Shown piece by piece: positions 1-6,335 of a stretch of 8,343 bases of DNA. The number at the start of each line of letters is the position of its first letter. Within the stretch, counting starts at the first letter, position 1. The notes beneath the pieces are model-generated. The model was not told the origin of the DNA, ran no database searches, and worked only from the letters and a program-made list of their open reading frames with translations. A program made the translations under genes and the position numbers. The DNA comes from UBA1550 sp049294435 (lineage in GTDB: Bacteria; Patescibacteriota; Minisyncoccia; Phycocordibacterales; UBA1550), in assembly GCA_049294435.1 (NCBI GenBank), contig JBAQCU010000042.1, positions 1 to 8,343 of the forward strand, given 5' to 3'.

Positions 1-3
1 TTT

Positions 4-1536
4 ATGGACATTAATATTGCACTCACGCTTGGAGGCGTGATGGCAATTCTGGTCGGTGCGGCACTCGGCTACCTTTTGCGATGGTTTGTTGCGGTGAGCA
101 AAAAAGGGTCAGTTGAGATTGAAGTAAAACAAGTTCTTCTTTCTGCCAAAGAGGAGGCGCAGAAAATCATTGAGGAAGCCGACAGAAGAGCCGAAGTTTA
201 TGGACGAGAACTTCACGAAGAAGAGCGTGAGCAATCCGAACGCTTCAAAAAAATTGAAGAGCGATTAATTAAGAAGGAAGAATTTCTAGACAAAAGACAA
301 ACAGACATAGACAGTGAGGTTGCCCACATTAAAGAAAAAACTGAGGAACTAAAGGCAATTCGCGAAAAAACAAACAAGGAAAACGAGTTTGTCCACAAGG
401 AGCTTGAACGCGTTGCTCGCCTAGATACCGAGGACGCAAAAGAAGAGCTCGTCAAAAGGGTTGAAAAAACCTATGAAGAGGACCTTTTAGCCAGGATTAA
501 AAAACTTGAGACATATGGAGAGGAACGGCTTGCTCTAAAAGCGCGGGATATTCTTGCTACTTCTATTCAACGTCTAGCAACATCTACAGCCGCAGAAATA
601 ATGGCAACATCAGTTCCTATCTCGTCTGATGAGATAAAGGGGAAAATTATAGGAAAAGAAGGTAGAAATATTCGTGCTTTTGAGCGCGCTCTTGGCGTGG
701 AGGTAGTTGTTGACGACACCCCAGGCTCTATCCTTATCTCTTCTTTTGACCCAATTCGGCGTCAAATTGCGCGGGTGGCATTGGAATCCCTCATAGAGGA
801 TGGCCGTATTCAGCCTGCAAAAATAGAGGAGGCTGCTGAAAAAGCTCGCGAGGATATAAACAAAATAACAAGAGAGAAGGGGGAGCAGGCAGCGTACGAA
901 TGCGGAGTTTTTAACCTTGACCCGCGAATTGTCGCGATACTTGGGCGTCTGCATTTCCGTACAAGCTATGGTCAAAATGTTCTCCAGCATTCCATAGAAA
1001 TGGCACATATTGCTGGAATGATTGCCGAGGAAATCGGTGGAAATGTTGCCGTAGCAAAAGCAGGGGCGCTTCTTCACGACATTGGAAAAGCGGTAGACCA
1101 CGAGGTACAAGGTACGCATGTGGAAATCGGCCGTAAAATACTTCAGAAGTTTGGAGTGGATCAACGAATTATTCAAGCAATGCAATCACACCACGAGGAA
1201 TACCCTTATGAGACGCTGGAATCAATTATTGTACAAACAGCTGACTCTATTTCCGGTGGTCGTCCAGGTGCCCGTAGAGACTCGGCAGAAAACTACATAA
1301 AACGCCTTGAGGACCTTGAGGGGATCGCTAAGTCCTTCCCTGTTGTAGAAAAAACCTATGCAATACAAGCCGGAAGAGAGCTTCGCGTGTTTGTAAGGCC
1401 TGAAGAGATTACTGACCTTGAGGCAAAAAAACTTGCGCGGGACATTGCGATACGCATTGAAAAGGAGCTCAAGTACCCAGGTGAAATAAAAGTGGCAGTT
1501 ATACGCGAATCACGCGCAATAGAGTACGCAAGATAG
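4..1536 (+). CDS. rny: Ribonuclease Y (membrane-anchored endoribonuclease)
   Basis: RNase Y starts mRNA decay by single-strand endonucleolytic cleavage at the inner face of the membrane. The 510-residue protein has the full family layout. A hydrophobic N-terminal anchor spans about residues 5-30. A long charged coiled coil spans about 35-190. A KH domain follows with GKIIGKEGRNIRAFE at 213-227. The HD phosphohydrolase domain has H329, the HD pair H358-D359 in LLHDIGKAVDHE, HH at 396-397, and D414 in QTADSISGG as likely metal ligands. Length is close to the usual ~520, and the ATG sits directly before the membrane anchor, which supports this start. Only three bases lie upstream in the window, so its ribosome site and operon context are not visible. 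It ends in TAG and is followed by a weak hairpin. Family assignment is very secure. Confidence 0.97.
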   Translation: MDINIALTLGGVMAILVGAALGYLLRWFVAVSKKGSVEIEVKQVLLSAKEEAQKIIEEADRRAEVYGRELHEEEREQSERFKKIEERLIKKEEFLDKRQTDIDSEVAHIKEKTEELKAIREKTNKENEFVHKELERVARLDTEDAKEELVKRVEKTYEEDLLARIKKLETYGEERLALKARDILATSIQRLATSTAAEIMATSVPISSDEIKGKIIGKEGRNIRAFERALGVEVVVDDTPGSILISSFDPIRRQIARVALESLIEDGRIQPAKIEEAAEKAREDINKITREKGEQAAYECGVFNLDPRIVAILGRLHFRTSYGQNVLQHSIEMAHIAGMIAEEIGGNVAVAKAGALLHDIGKAVDHEVQGTHVEIGRKILQKFGVDQRIIQAMQSHHEEYPYETLESIIVQTADSISGGRPGARRDSAENYIKRLEDLEGIAKSFPVVEKTYAIQAGRELRVFVRPEEITDLEAKKLARDIAIRIEKELKYPGEIKVAVIRESRAIEYAR

Positions 1537-1537
1537 C

Positions 1538-1558
1538 AAAAAACTACAGAGTAGTTTT
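1538..1558 (+). terminator. Weak intrinsic terminator after rny
   Basis: Two bases after the rny stop, AAAACTAC (1540-1547) and GTAGTTTT (1551-1558) form an 8-bp stem around the loop AGA. The 3' arm supplies a short T run, and a second TTTT follows at 1563-1566. The stem is AT-rich, so termination may be partial. Confidence 0.4.
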
Positions 1559-1595
1559 CGCATTTTGGCAATCTTCCATAATTCCCTTGTATCTA

Positions 1596-1624
1596 TTGCG
1601 TAAAAAAACCTAGGGGGGTATACT
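1596..1624 (+). promoter_or_regulatory. Sigma70-type promoter for hup
   Basis: TTGCGT (1596-1601) and TATACT (1619-1624) are separated by exactly 17 bases, a near-consensus housekeeping promoter. Transcription would start near 1631, giving hup a leader of about 245 nt. No other gene lies between this promoter and hup. Confidence 0.7.
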
Positions 1625-1636
1625 TATTTGCAAGGG

Positions 1637-1667
1637 GGCTCGGGTGAGCCGTTGCACCCGAGGAGCC
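1637..1667 (+). promoter_or_regulatory. Competing 5' leader hairpins upstream of hup
   Basis: Just after the predicted start site, CTCGGGTG (1639-1646) pairs with CACCCGAG (1655-1662). A mutually exclusive small hairpin GGCTC-gggt-GAGCC (1637-1650) uses the same bases. It could be a 5' stabilising hairpin or a regulatory switch. No strong T run follows, so it is not an obvious terminator. No known riboswitch family is recognised. Confidence 0.4.
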
Positions 1668-1694
1668 ACAAGTTTTAAGTATTAAATTAAAAGG

Positions 1695-1867
1695 TTAATC
1701 GGGGACCGCTACATAATAAGTTCCGTTACTAGCTCTTTGTTTTTCGAGCGAAACGACGTTGAAAATTTTGAAAGATATTTATTATATCTAGAAAAATTTT
1801 CAATAAGTTACAGCCGAAAAACAGAGAGTTTAGTAGGAAATTATTATGTAACGGCCCCCACAATTAG
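1695..1867. repeat. Large imperfect palindrome P1 in the hup leader
   Basis: About 173 bases form one long imperfect hairpin. The left arm contains CTACATAATAAGTTCC (from 1709) and the right arm its near-complement GGAAATTATTATGTAAC (ending 1851). The centre is near 1781 with GATAT/ATATC around a TTATT loop. The inner part (CGAGCGAAACGA, later GTTACAGCC) resembles palindrome P2 (CGAGCGAAACGA, GTTGCAGCC), so it belongs to the same family. It ends nine bases before the hup start codon and would fold in the transcript. Confidence 0.75.
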
Positions 1868-1875
1868 AAAAAATT

Positions 1876-2148
1876 ATGAACAAAGCAGCTATCGCAGAAA
1901 TCATCCACGAAAAAATGGGTGGCACAAAAGTATTAGCAGAACAGACACTTGATGCAATCCTAAGTGAGATGGTGAAGACTCTCAAGAAAGGCGACGAAGT
2001 ATCAATCGCAGGCCTCGGTATCTTTTCAACAAAGGCTCGCGCAGCACGCACAGCACGCAACCCAAAAACTGGAGAGAGTATTCAGGTAAAAGCAACAACA
2101 GTTCCAAAGTTCCGAGCAGCAAAGGCGCTAAAGGATGCAGTAAAGTAA
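1876..2148 (+). CDS. hup: HU-family nucleoid DNA-binding protein
   Basis: This 90-residue protein has the standard HU length and layout. An alpha-helical dimerisation half (about residues 1-42) begins MNKAAIAEIIHEK. The beta saddle contains GLGIFSTKARAARTARNP, with the conserved RNP at the tip of the DNA-embracing arm near residues 61-63. The C-terminal helix is VPKFRAAKALKDAV. HU dimers bend and compact DNA and assist replication, repair and recombination. The ATG at 1876 gives the canonical N terminus. No clear Shine-Dalgarno precedes it (TTAGAAAAAATT), and a large palindrome ends just upstream, so translation could be structure-sensitive. A 17-spaced promoter lies ~245 bases upstream and a strong terminator follows 15 bases after the stop. 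It could be called IHF-like, but single-gene HU is more likely. Confidence 0.96.
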   Translation: MNKAAIAEIIHEKMGGTKVLAEQTLDAILSEMVKTLKKGDEVSIAGLGIFSTKARAARTARNPKTGESIQVKATTVPKFRAAKALKDAVK

Positions 2149-2162
2149 ATTACAAAATTCTT

Positions 2163-2198
2163 ATAGAAAAAACCCAGCTCCCGCTGGGTTTTTTCTAT
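2163..2198. terminator. Strong bidirectional terminator between hup and the tRNA-Gly(UCC) unit
   Basis: CCCAGC-TCCC-GCTGGG (2173-2188) is extended on both sides by an A6/T6 tract and ATAG/CTAT, giving a 16-bp perfect stem. T runs occur on either strand, so it should stop hup transcripts from the left and tRNA-Gly transcripts from the right. It directly abuts the far copy of the tRNA-Gly 3' end at 2202. Confidence 0.92.
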
Positions 2199-2201
2199 AT
2201 A

Positions 2202-2215
2202 TTGTGCGGGCACGG
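2202..2215 (-). repeat. Distal copy of the tRNA-Gly(UCC) 3' end
   Basis: The + strand reads TTGTGCGGGCACGG, versus TTGTGCGGGTACGG at 2669-2682 across the real tRNA 3' end: 13 of 14 identical in direct orientation. It bounds unit L on the far side, like an attachment-site duplicate. Confidence 0.65.
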
Positions 2216-2306
2216 CTCTCGGTCACGGATTACTAAATGTTCTCGGGTGATCGCGCTTCAATCGACACTGCGCGATGCGATTTTGCAAAATCGCCTGCGA
2301 GCATTA

Positions 2307-2462
2307 ATACCATCCCCAATTAAGTCCTTCGTGTATCCCGCCCAAAATATCGAGCGAAACGAAGAGAGAAATTTGAAGTGAATCGAGATTCATTGAAAAT
2401 TTTTCTCAAAGTTGCAGCCAATATTTTGGGCGGGATGCGAAGAGGTTAATTGGGGATGGTAT
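2307..2462. repeat. 156-bp imperfect palindrome P2 inside unit L
   Basis: The arms begin and end ATACCATCCCCAATTAA / TTAATTGGGGATGGTAT and continue through CCCGCCCAAAATAT / ATATTTTGGGCGGG. The apex is TGAATC-GA-GATTCA near 2384. Its 66-base central section aligns without gaps to P3 (about 74% identical), and both palindromes are exactly 156 bases long. No open reading frame is credible here. Confidence 0.85.
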
Positions 2463-2628
2463 AAGTATCCGCTACCCCGCCTCATCGTTTTTGAATACAA
2501 AAACATATTCCGGCTTTCGATTCTGATTTTTGCACATCAAAAATCATGTCGTAAGATTTTCACAATATAATTGTGTGAAATTTACGACTCCACGCAAGCC
2601 AAATAGTTGGCTTGCTGTACCCGCACAA
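2463..2628 (-). repeat. Conserved hairpin-rich core of unit L (inverted copy of 7915-8080)
   Basis: About 166 bases match 7915-8080 in inverted orientation with only nine differences. Four hairpins lie in series: 2487-2504 (GTTTTTG/CAAAAAC), 2524-2546 (TGATTTTTG/CAAAAATCA), 2548-2588 (GTCGTAA/TTACGAC with an inner stem) and 2594-2615 (GCAAGCCAA/TTGGCTTGC). The first carries a compensated A-T to G-C exchange relative to the other copy. A structured RNA or folded single-stranded DNA is plausible; the function is unknown. Confidence 0.75.
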
Positions 2629-2680
2629 TGTAAAAATCCTCCAACCAAAATGGTGGAGGATTTTTACATTGTGCGGGTAC
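2617..2680 (-). terminator. 27-bp perfect hairpin spanning the tRNA-Gly(UCC) 3' acceptor strand
   Basis: Bases 2617-2643 are perfectly complementary to 2654-2680, with a 10-base loop. The right arm includes the last bases of the mature tRNA (2673-2680). The minus-strand transcript therefore runs through the acceptor strand straight into this hairpin. It carries an internal run of five T's and probably acts as the tRNA terminator, but it also offers the acceptor strand a second pairing partner. Confidence 0.7.
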
Positions 2681-2742
2681 GGAGAATCGAACTCCGATCA
2701 AAGGATTGGAAATCCCTTATTCTACCACTAAACTATACCCGC
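2672..2742 (-). tRNA. tRNA-Gly (anticodon UCC)
   Basis: The minus strand folds into a full cloverleaf. The acceptor is GCGGGTA/TACCCGC and the D loop contains GG. The anticodon stem is AGGGA/TCCTT with loop TTTCCAA, giving anticodon UCC (reads GGA and probably other glycine codons). The T arm is GGAG-TTCGATTC-TCCG inside CGGAG/CTCCG. The discriminator is A and CCA is not encoded, so a CCA-adding enzyme is needed. A good promoter lies just upstream, and the 3' end merges into a long hairpin. It is 111 bases beyond the response-regulator stop on the same strand. Confidence 0.95.
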
Positions 2743-2758
2743 AGTTTCTTCTCGGGAC

Positions 2759-2787
2759 ATCATAGCAAGAGCGCGCCCATTTCGCAA
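2759..2787 (-). promoter_or_regulatory. Promoter for tRNA-Gly(UCC)
   Basis: On the minus strand TTGCGA (2787-2782) and TATGAT (2764-2759) are spaced by 17 bases. The start would fall near 2751, about nine bases before the tRNA 5' end. Confidence 0.65.
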
Positions 2788-2852
2788 TTACGAATTGGCA
2801 AATTTATAGCTTGCCCAGAGATGGGTGTTCTCTTATGCAAATATTTTAAAAA

Positions 2853-3725
2853 TTACACTATTGATCGCACCTTTGCCACAATCTCATCAAGAGTAAAATT
2901 TGCCTTTACCATAAAGTCCTTTGCGCCAAGCGCCATCGCCTTTTCGAGGTCTTCTTTTTGGCCAAGGTTGCTCAAAATAACAACGGGGATATCCGCAGTT
3001 TTCGGGTCTGCCTTAATATGTCTTAATATCTCAAAACCATCAATCCCTGGTAAAATTAAATCACACAATATCACCGTCGGCTTTCGTTCTGCCAAAATAG
3101 CAAAAGCCGCTTCTGCATCAATTGCATTTTGCACATCAAATCCTTCACTTGAAAGTTTTCTAACGAGAAGCTCACGCAAGAATTTATCATCCTCAATAAC
3201 AAGAATGAACACCTTGCCCTCCGCAACAGCTTGCGCGACGTTTGCTCTAGCTTGTGCCACCGTGGGACCTGCTACTGGATGCTCTGCCGCGCCAGCACCA
3301 GTTACATTTTGCGTGCGAACACCCCACTCTCCTTGTGACGGCATGGAGCCTCCAGCAAGCACGCGCTCAACTTTTTCAAGCACTTCATTTGGATCAAATA
3401 CCGCCTTAATCAAAAATTCTCTGGCTCCAAGTTCTCTCGCGCGCTGTATTTCTACAGGCTGACCGGAGTTTGAAATGATGATAACTGGTATAGAGCTTAA
3501 TAATGGGTCATCATGAAGGTCTTCAAGAACTTCAATCCCTCCTTTTCTTGGCATCAAAATATCCAAAAGAACACAGTCGGGCCTAGCTTCGTGAATCTTC
3601 TCCATCGCGATAATTCCATCTTGGGCTTTGTCCACAACATAACCGCTATTCTCAAGCTTTTCTGCAAGGACATCACGGAGTACTGCATCATCCTCAACAA
3701 TAATAATTCTCTTTTTTGCTTCCAT
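2853..3725 (-). CDS. Tandem-receiver response regulator (REC-REC, no output domain)
   Basis: The 290-residue protein consists of two CheY-like receiver domains joined by an Ala/Gly/Pro-rich linker (about 126-170). REC1 has the acidic pair in VEDD (11-13), phospho-acceptor D55 in LLDILMP, switch S85 and K107. REC2 has the acidic residues IEDD (178-180), D222 in LCDLILP, S252 and K274. Both are therefore likely phosphorylatable. No DNA-binding or enzymatic output domain is present, so it may act by protein contact or as a phosphate relay or sink. It follows the histidine kinase by 38 bases on the same strand, and the pair is probably co-transcribed. AAGGA (3735-3731), five bases before the ATG, supports the start. 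No clear terminator follows before tRNA-Gly(UCC). Confidence 0.93.
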   Translation of the reverse strand: MEAKKRIIIVEDDAVLRDVLAEKLENSGYVVDKAQDGIIAMEKIHEARPDCVLLDILMPRKGGIEVLEDLHDDPLLSSIPVIIISNSGQPVEIQRARELGAREFLIKAVFDPNEVLEKVERVLAGGSMPSQGEWGVRTQNVTGAGAAEHPVAGPTVAQARANVAQAVAEGKVFILVIEDDKFLRELLVRKLSSEGFDVQNAIDAEAAFAILAERKPTVILCDLILPGIDGFEILRHIKADPKTADIPVVILSNLGQKEDLEKAMALGAKDFMVKANFTLDEIVAKVRSIV

Positions 3726-3763
3726 AATAGTCCTTATAGTATATTATAAATATTTTATAACTG

Positions 3764-5698
3764 CTAGGATGCAATGATATTTTTTGCCGACTCCCCTGCT
3801 TGAGTGATTATTTGAGTTGAATCTGTAACACCATTTTCTTTTGGCAACAATTCATCTATAACAGGCACAACGACAGTAATTGTAGTTCCTTTCCCCTCCA
3901 CTGAATCAACCCAAATCTGTCCACCGTGTCGCATAATAATGCTTTTCACAATGAACAGTCCGAGCCCGGAACCATCTGTCTGCAGATGAATCACGTTCGC
4001 CGCACGGAAGAATTTTGAGAACAGTTTCGCTATGTCCGCTTTCGGAATACCGACCCCTGTATCAGTGACTTTTACTTCAATATAATCTCCGCGCTTTTCA
4101 ACAACAATAGTTACACGACCGCCTGGAAGTGTATACTTCATTGCGTTGTCCACAATATTTTGAAGAGCGATAAGAAGTTTCTCTGGGTCGAACAAAAATT
4201 CAGGAACCATACCTGCGCGATTTTCTAGAATTACTTCAATATTGCGCTCTTTTGACGGCAGTACTGTATTCTCTACAAGAGTATTGAGAAGTTTCATAAA
4301 ATCATTTCTCTCAAATCTGTAGCCAAACTTGCCATTTTCAATGCGCGACACATTAAGAAGATCGTTCACAAGCTGGATCATCTTTTCATTCGTCTCATAC
4401 CCGCGCTTAAGCATCCCCTTCTGGTCATCATTGATACCACCGAGATCACCGTCGAGAAGAAGTTTCAAAACCCACTTCACGCCTGAAAGTGGCGTGCGAA
4501 GTTGATGGGCCGCAACCGAGATAAAATCTGATTTCAATTTATCAAGCTCACGCAAATTTACCACCATCGAATTGAATGCTTGTCCAAAACGCCCGATCTC
4601 ATCATTCGATGTGTGCTCTACTGTTTGACTAAAATCCCCGTCAGCAATCTTCTTTGCAACAACTGAATATCTGCGAATTGGCCCAACGACCTTGCGTTCA
4701 AGAATAACCGCTAGAACAATAACAAGTACGGCTGTAAATACAATTCCGACAGCAAGCATGCGAATTTTAAGTTCATTGACGCGCGTCTCGTATGATTCTT
4801 TTAAAATGTGCGTCTCAATAAGACCAATAATTTTCACTTCCCCAGTTTTTTCGTTGCGCGATGTTATCGGGACAACGCGCATAATGACTCTCTTATCATT
4901 ATGCAATCGATCCGTTTCTTTAACGGTGTATTTGCCAGCAAATACGTCTTCGCGAATCTGTTTGTACTCTGTTGGGTCATTCGCAAATTCATTAGGTAGC
5001 CCGCTTGTATTTGCGATAATTTCAAGTTGATTATTAAAAATAACGAAATCGTTGAAAAAATTAGATCCAGCGACACTGCTGACAATCCGTCGCAATGCGA
5101 CCATATCCTCATTGTATGCCAAGATAACAGCGCGAGTATTCTGTTCAATACCAAGGGCGATATCCTGTATAAGCTTCTCTGATTCGCGAACATCCGTTGC
5201 GTTTTTAGAGCGAGTAACAACTTCTATTTCAATCACACTGATGATATCTGATTGTGAGTCTTCTATGTTAATAAAAACTGGAATATGGCGTTCAATTTCA
5301 TAATATTCGCCTTCATCTCTTTTAGTATTTACCACACTGCGTGTTTTTTTGAGCTCTGCAATAACAGCAAGATTTGTTTCGTCTATTTTCTGTCCAACAA
5401 TGGCATGATTAGTGGCGGCAATATATTTATTTTCTACATCATTAACAGTGATATATTTTACTCCTGATGCCTTGCTGGCCTGGTCAACATTCCCCTGAAG
5501 GCGGGCTTCTTGTTTTTGAATTTGCGAAAACATACGCTCGATATCTATCCGCAAAATATCAATCACTATTCCTGCGTCACTAACAACCTGCTCTTTAAGA
5601 TTTTTCCCTTCAATATTAATAATAATCCAAAACGCAATTGTTAATGTTACAACGACCACAGTCACCAACACAAGGTTAATTTTTGTACCAAGTTTCAT
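3764..5698 (-). CDS. Membrane sensor histidine kinase with large extracytoplasmic sensor and HAMP
   Basis: This 644-residue transmembrane kinase has TM1 at about residues 8-29 and an extracytoplasmic region at about 30-312. TM2 lies at about 314-334, and a HAMP linker at about 335-388 contains GDFSQTVEHTSNDEIGRFG. The HisKA box AAHQLRTP has phospho-acceptor H398. The HATPase domain has N box QNIVDNAMKY (N514, N518), G1 DTGVGIP (546-552) and G2 GSGLGL (576-581). All catalytic motifs are intact. The sensor has two stretches reminiscent of Cache/PAS folds (about 80-160 and 215-298), suggesting a double-Cache-like module; this is inference and the ligand is unknown. It is the first gene of a two-gene operon with the tandem-receiver regulator. 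No good Shine-Dalgarno is seen before the ATG, and only a weak promoter-like TTGATG-18-TAGTAT lies upstream (5742-5713). Confidence 0.94.
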   Translation of the reverse strand: MKLGTKINLVLVTVVVVTLTIAFWIIINIEGKNLKEQVVSDAGIVIDILRIDIERMFSQIQKQEARLQGNVDQASKASGVKYITVNDVENKYIAATNHAIVGQKIDETNLAVIAELKKTRSVVNTKRDEGEYYEIERHIPVFINIEDSQSDIISVIEIEVVTRSKNATDVRESEKLIQDIALGIEQNTRAVILAYNEDMVALRRIVSSVAGSNFFNDFVIFNNQLEIIANTSGLPNEFANDPTEYKQIREDVFAGKYTVKETDRLHNDKRVIMRVVPITSRNEKTGEVKIIGLIETHILKESYETRVNELKIRMLAVGIVFTAVLVIVLAVILERKVVGPIRRYSVVAKKIADGDFSQTVEHTSNDEIGRFGQAFNSMVVNLRELDKLKSDFISVAAHQLRTPLSGVKWVLKLLLDGDLGGINDDQKGMLKRGYETNEKMIQLVNDLLNVSRIENGKFGYRFERNDFMKLLNTLVENTVLPSKERNIEVILENRAGMVPEFLFDPEKLLIALQNIVDNAMKYTLPGGRVTIVVEKRGDYIEVKVTDTGVGIPKADIAKLFSKFFRAANVIHLQTDGSGLGLFIVKSIIMRHGGQIWVDSVEGKGTTITVVVPVIDELLPKENGVTDSTQIITQAGESAKNIIAS

Positions 5699-5808
5699 TT
5701 CATTTTATAGTATATACTACTAATGAAAAAAATAATCATCAATATGCGGAAAAGTATTCATGGTTGCGCGCCTGCGAGAATCTGCAATAATTTAGAGGTA
5801 CTAAAATC

Positions 5809-5861
5809 CCCGCCTGCCATCGCCTGACTGCTTCCTTGTTTGAGCGATAGGCAGTGGCGGG
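5809..5861. terminator. GC-rich hairpin at the far end of the tRNA-Pro array
   Basis: CCCGCCTGCCATCGC (5809-5823) pairs imperfectly with GCGATAGGCAGTGGCGGG (5844-5861). Read leftward from tRNA-Pro it follows the last tRNA remnant and is followed by GGGGATTTTAG, so it could end tRNA-Pro transcripts. The T run is short. It could equally be an intergenic palindromic repeat. The rest of 5699-5808 shows nothing recognisable beyond the kinase upstream region. Confidence 0.4.
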
Positions 5862-5865
5862 TAGG

Positions 5866-6262
5866 GAACTCGGCCTATATTCAAGTGAGCTAACGAAGCG
5901 AAAAAGTAGTATTTTGCGTTTCTGAGCGAACGCAGAATATATTGTACAGGGCTATATCTAAATCTCTTCTGGAGATTTCCACGGAAGCATCCCCTGCTCC
6001 CGATTTCTTAAGTTGTACTCAACTTGTTGAAATCGCAGTGTCCTAGATTTATCGTGGCCTTCCGATTAAAAACTGTGTCGGGGTGCCGAGAATCGAACTC
6101 GGCCTATTTTGACGAGCGAAGAGCGCGTGAAAATGTAATCACTTGCACGGCGTCCGAGCGATGTTAAAATATTGTATTCGTTATATCTAAATCTCTTACG
6201 GAGATTTCCGCGGAAGTGTTTAGACACTTCCAGTTAAGTTTTGTGTCGGGGTGCCGAGAATC
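5866..6262 (-). repeat. Two tandem noncoding units downstream of tRNA-Pro, delimited by tRNA 3'-end copies
   Basis: GAACTCGGCCTAT occurs at 5866-5878, 6095-6107 and inside the real tRNA at 6263-6275. The intervening units are 229 and 168 bases long. They share TATATCTAAATCTCTT (5953-5968 and 6182-6197) and a 16/17 match at 5971-5987 and 6200-6216, always at offset 229. Each unit contains an AAATCTC/GAGATTT hairpin. The longer unit has about 60 additional bases carrying a CGATTTC/GAAATCG hairpin near 6000-6045. The units have diverged between the shared blocks. No gene is visible in them. Confidence 0.65.
6074..6107 (-). pseudogene. Detached 3' half of tRNA-Pro
   Basis: Thirty-four bases are identical to 6242-6275. 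They cover the 3' acceptor strand, whole T arm and variable loop of tRNA-Pro. The copy breaks off at the 3' side of the anticodon stem and runs into unrelated sequence, so it cannot form a tRNA on its own. Confidence 0.85.
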
Positions 6263-6330
6263 GAACTCGGCCTATCTGCTCCCAAAGCAGACGTACTACC
6301 GATATACTACACCCCGACACAAAACTTAAC
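6233..6330. repeat. 21-bp perfect inverted repeat enclosing tRNA-Pro
   Basis: Bases 6233-6253 are the exact reverse complement of 6310-6330. The repeat consists of the 7-bp acceptor stem plus 14 further pairs between leader and trailer (GTTAAGTTTTGTGT / ACACAAAACTTAAC). The precursor could therefore form an acceptor helix three times the normal length, which RNase P and 3' processing enzymes must handle. Confidence 0.9.
6246..6316 (-). tRNA. tRNA-Pro (anticodon UGG)
   Basis: The minus strand folds as a complete cloverleaf. The acceptor is CGGGGTG/CACCCCG and the D loop contains GG. The anticodon stem TCTGC/GCAGA carries loop TTTGGGA, giving anticodon UGG. The T arm is CCGAG-TTCGATT-CTCGG. 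The discriminator is A and no CCA is encoded. It resembles bacterial tRNA-Pro(UGG) closely. An extended -10 promoter lies about 90 bases upstream. The leader contains a degenerate 5' half-copy of the same tRNA, and the trailer region has 3' half-copies. No cloverleaf position is broken, so it should be functional. Confidence 0.95.
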
Positions 6331-6335
6331 CCCAC

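Larger units (their letters stand above)
2202..2680 (-). mobile_element. tRNA-Gly(UCC)-associated noncoding composite unit (copy L)
   Basis: Read from the tRNA on the minus strand, this unit has a palindrome containing the tRNA acceptor strand (2680-2617). Next comes a core of four hairpins (2628-2463), then palindrome P2 (2462-2307) and an extra segment with two small palindromes (2277-2294 and 2251-2275). It ends with the motif GTAATCCGTGACCGAGAGC and a 13/14 copy of the tRNA 3' end (2215-2202), followed by a terminator. The same order and a ~95% identical core occur next to tRNA-Gly(GCC) at 7872-8304. No protein is encoded. It looks like a small element inserted between the tRNA end and its terminator; the insertion itself is inferred. 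Confidence 0.6.

Noticed and set aside
610..1185. 191-codon minus-strand frame
   Set aside because: It lies entirely antisense to the KH and HD domains of rny, which are clearly the coding strand.
1637..1667. Known riboswitch or ribosomal-protein-type leader
   Set aside because: Only simple competing hairpins are visible. No conserved aptamer motif can be recognised, so it is reported only as a leader structure.
2307..2462. Integron attC site as an explanation for the large palindromes
   Set aside because: The palindromes have no proper GTTRRRY/RYYYAAC core pairs and are longer than most attC sites. No cassette genes or integron integrase are present.
2530..3462. 310-codon open frame on the + strand
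   Set aside because: It runs antisense to the well-supported response regulator and through tRNA-Gly(UCC) and the repeat core. Its composition is Ser/Thr/Ala-rich, as expected of an antisense shadow.
5866..6275. CRISPR array
   Set aside because: The repeats are copies of a tRNA end at unequal spacing (229 and 168 bases) with related spacer sequence, and no cas gene is present.
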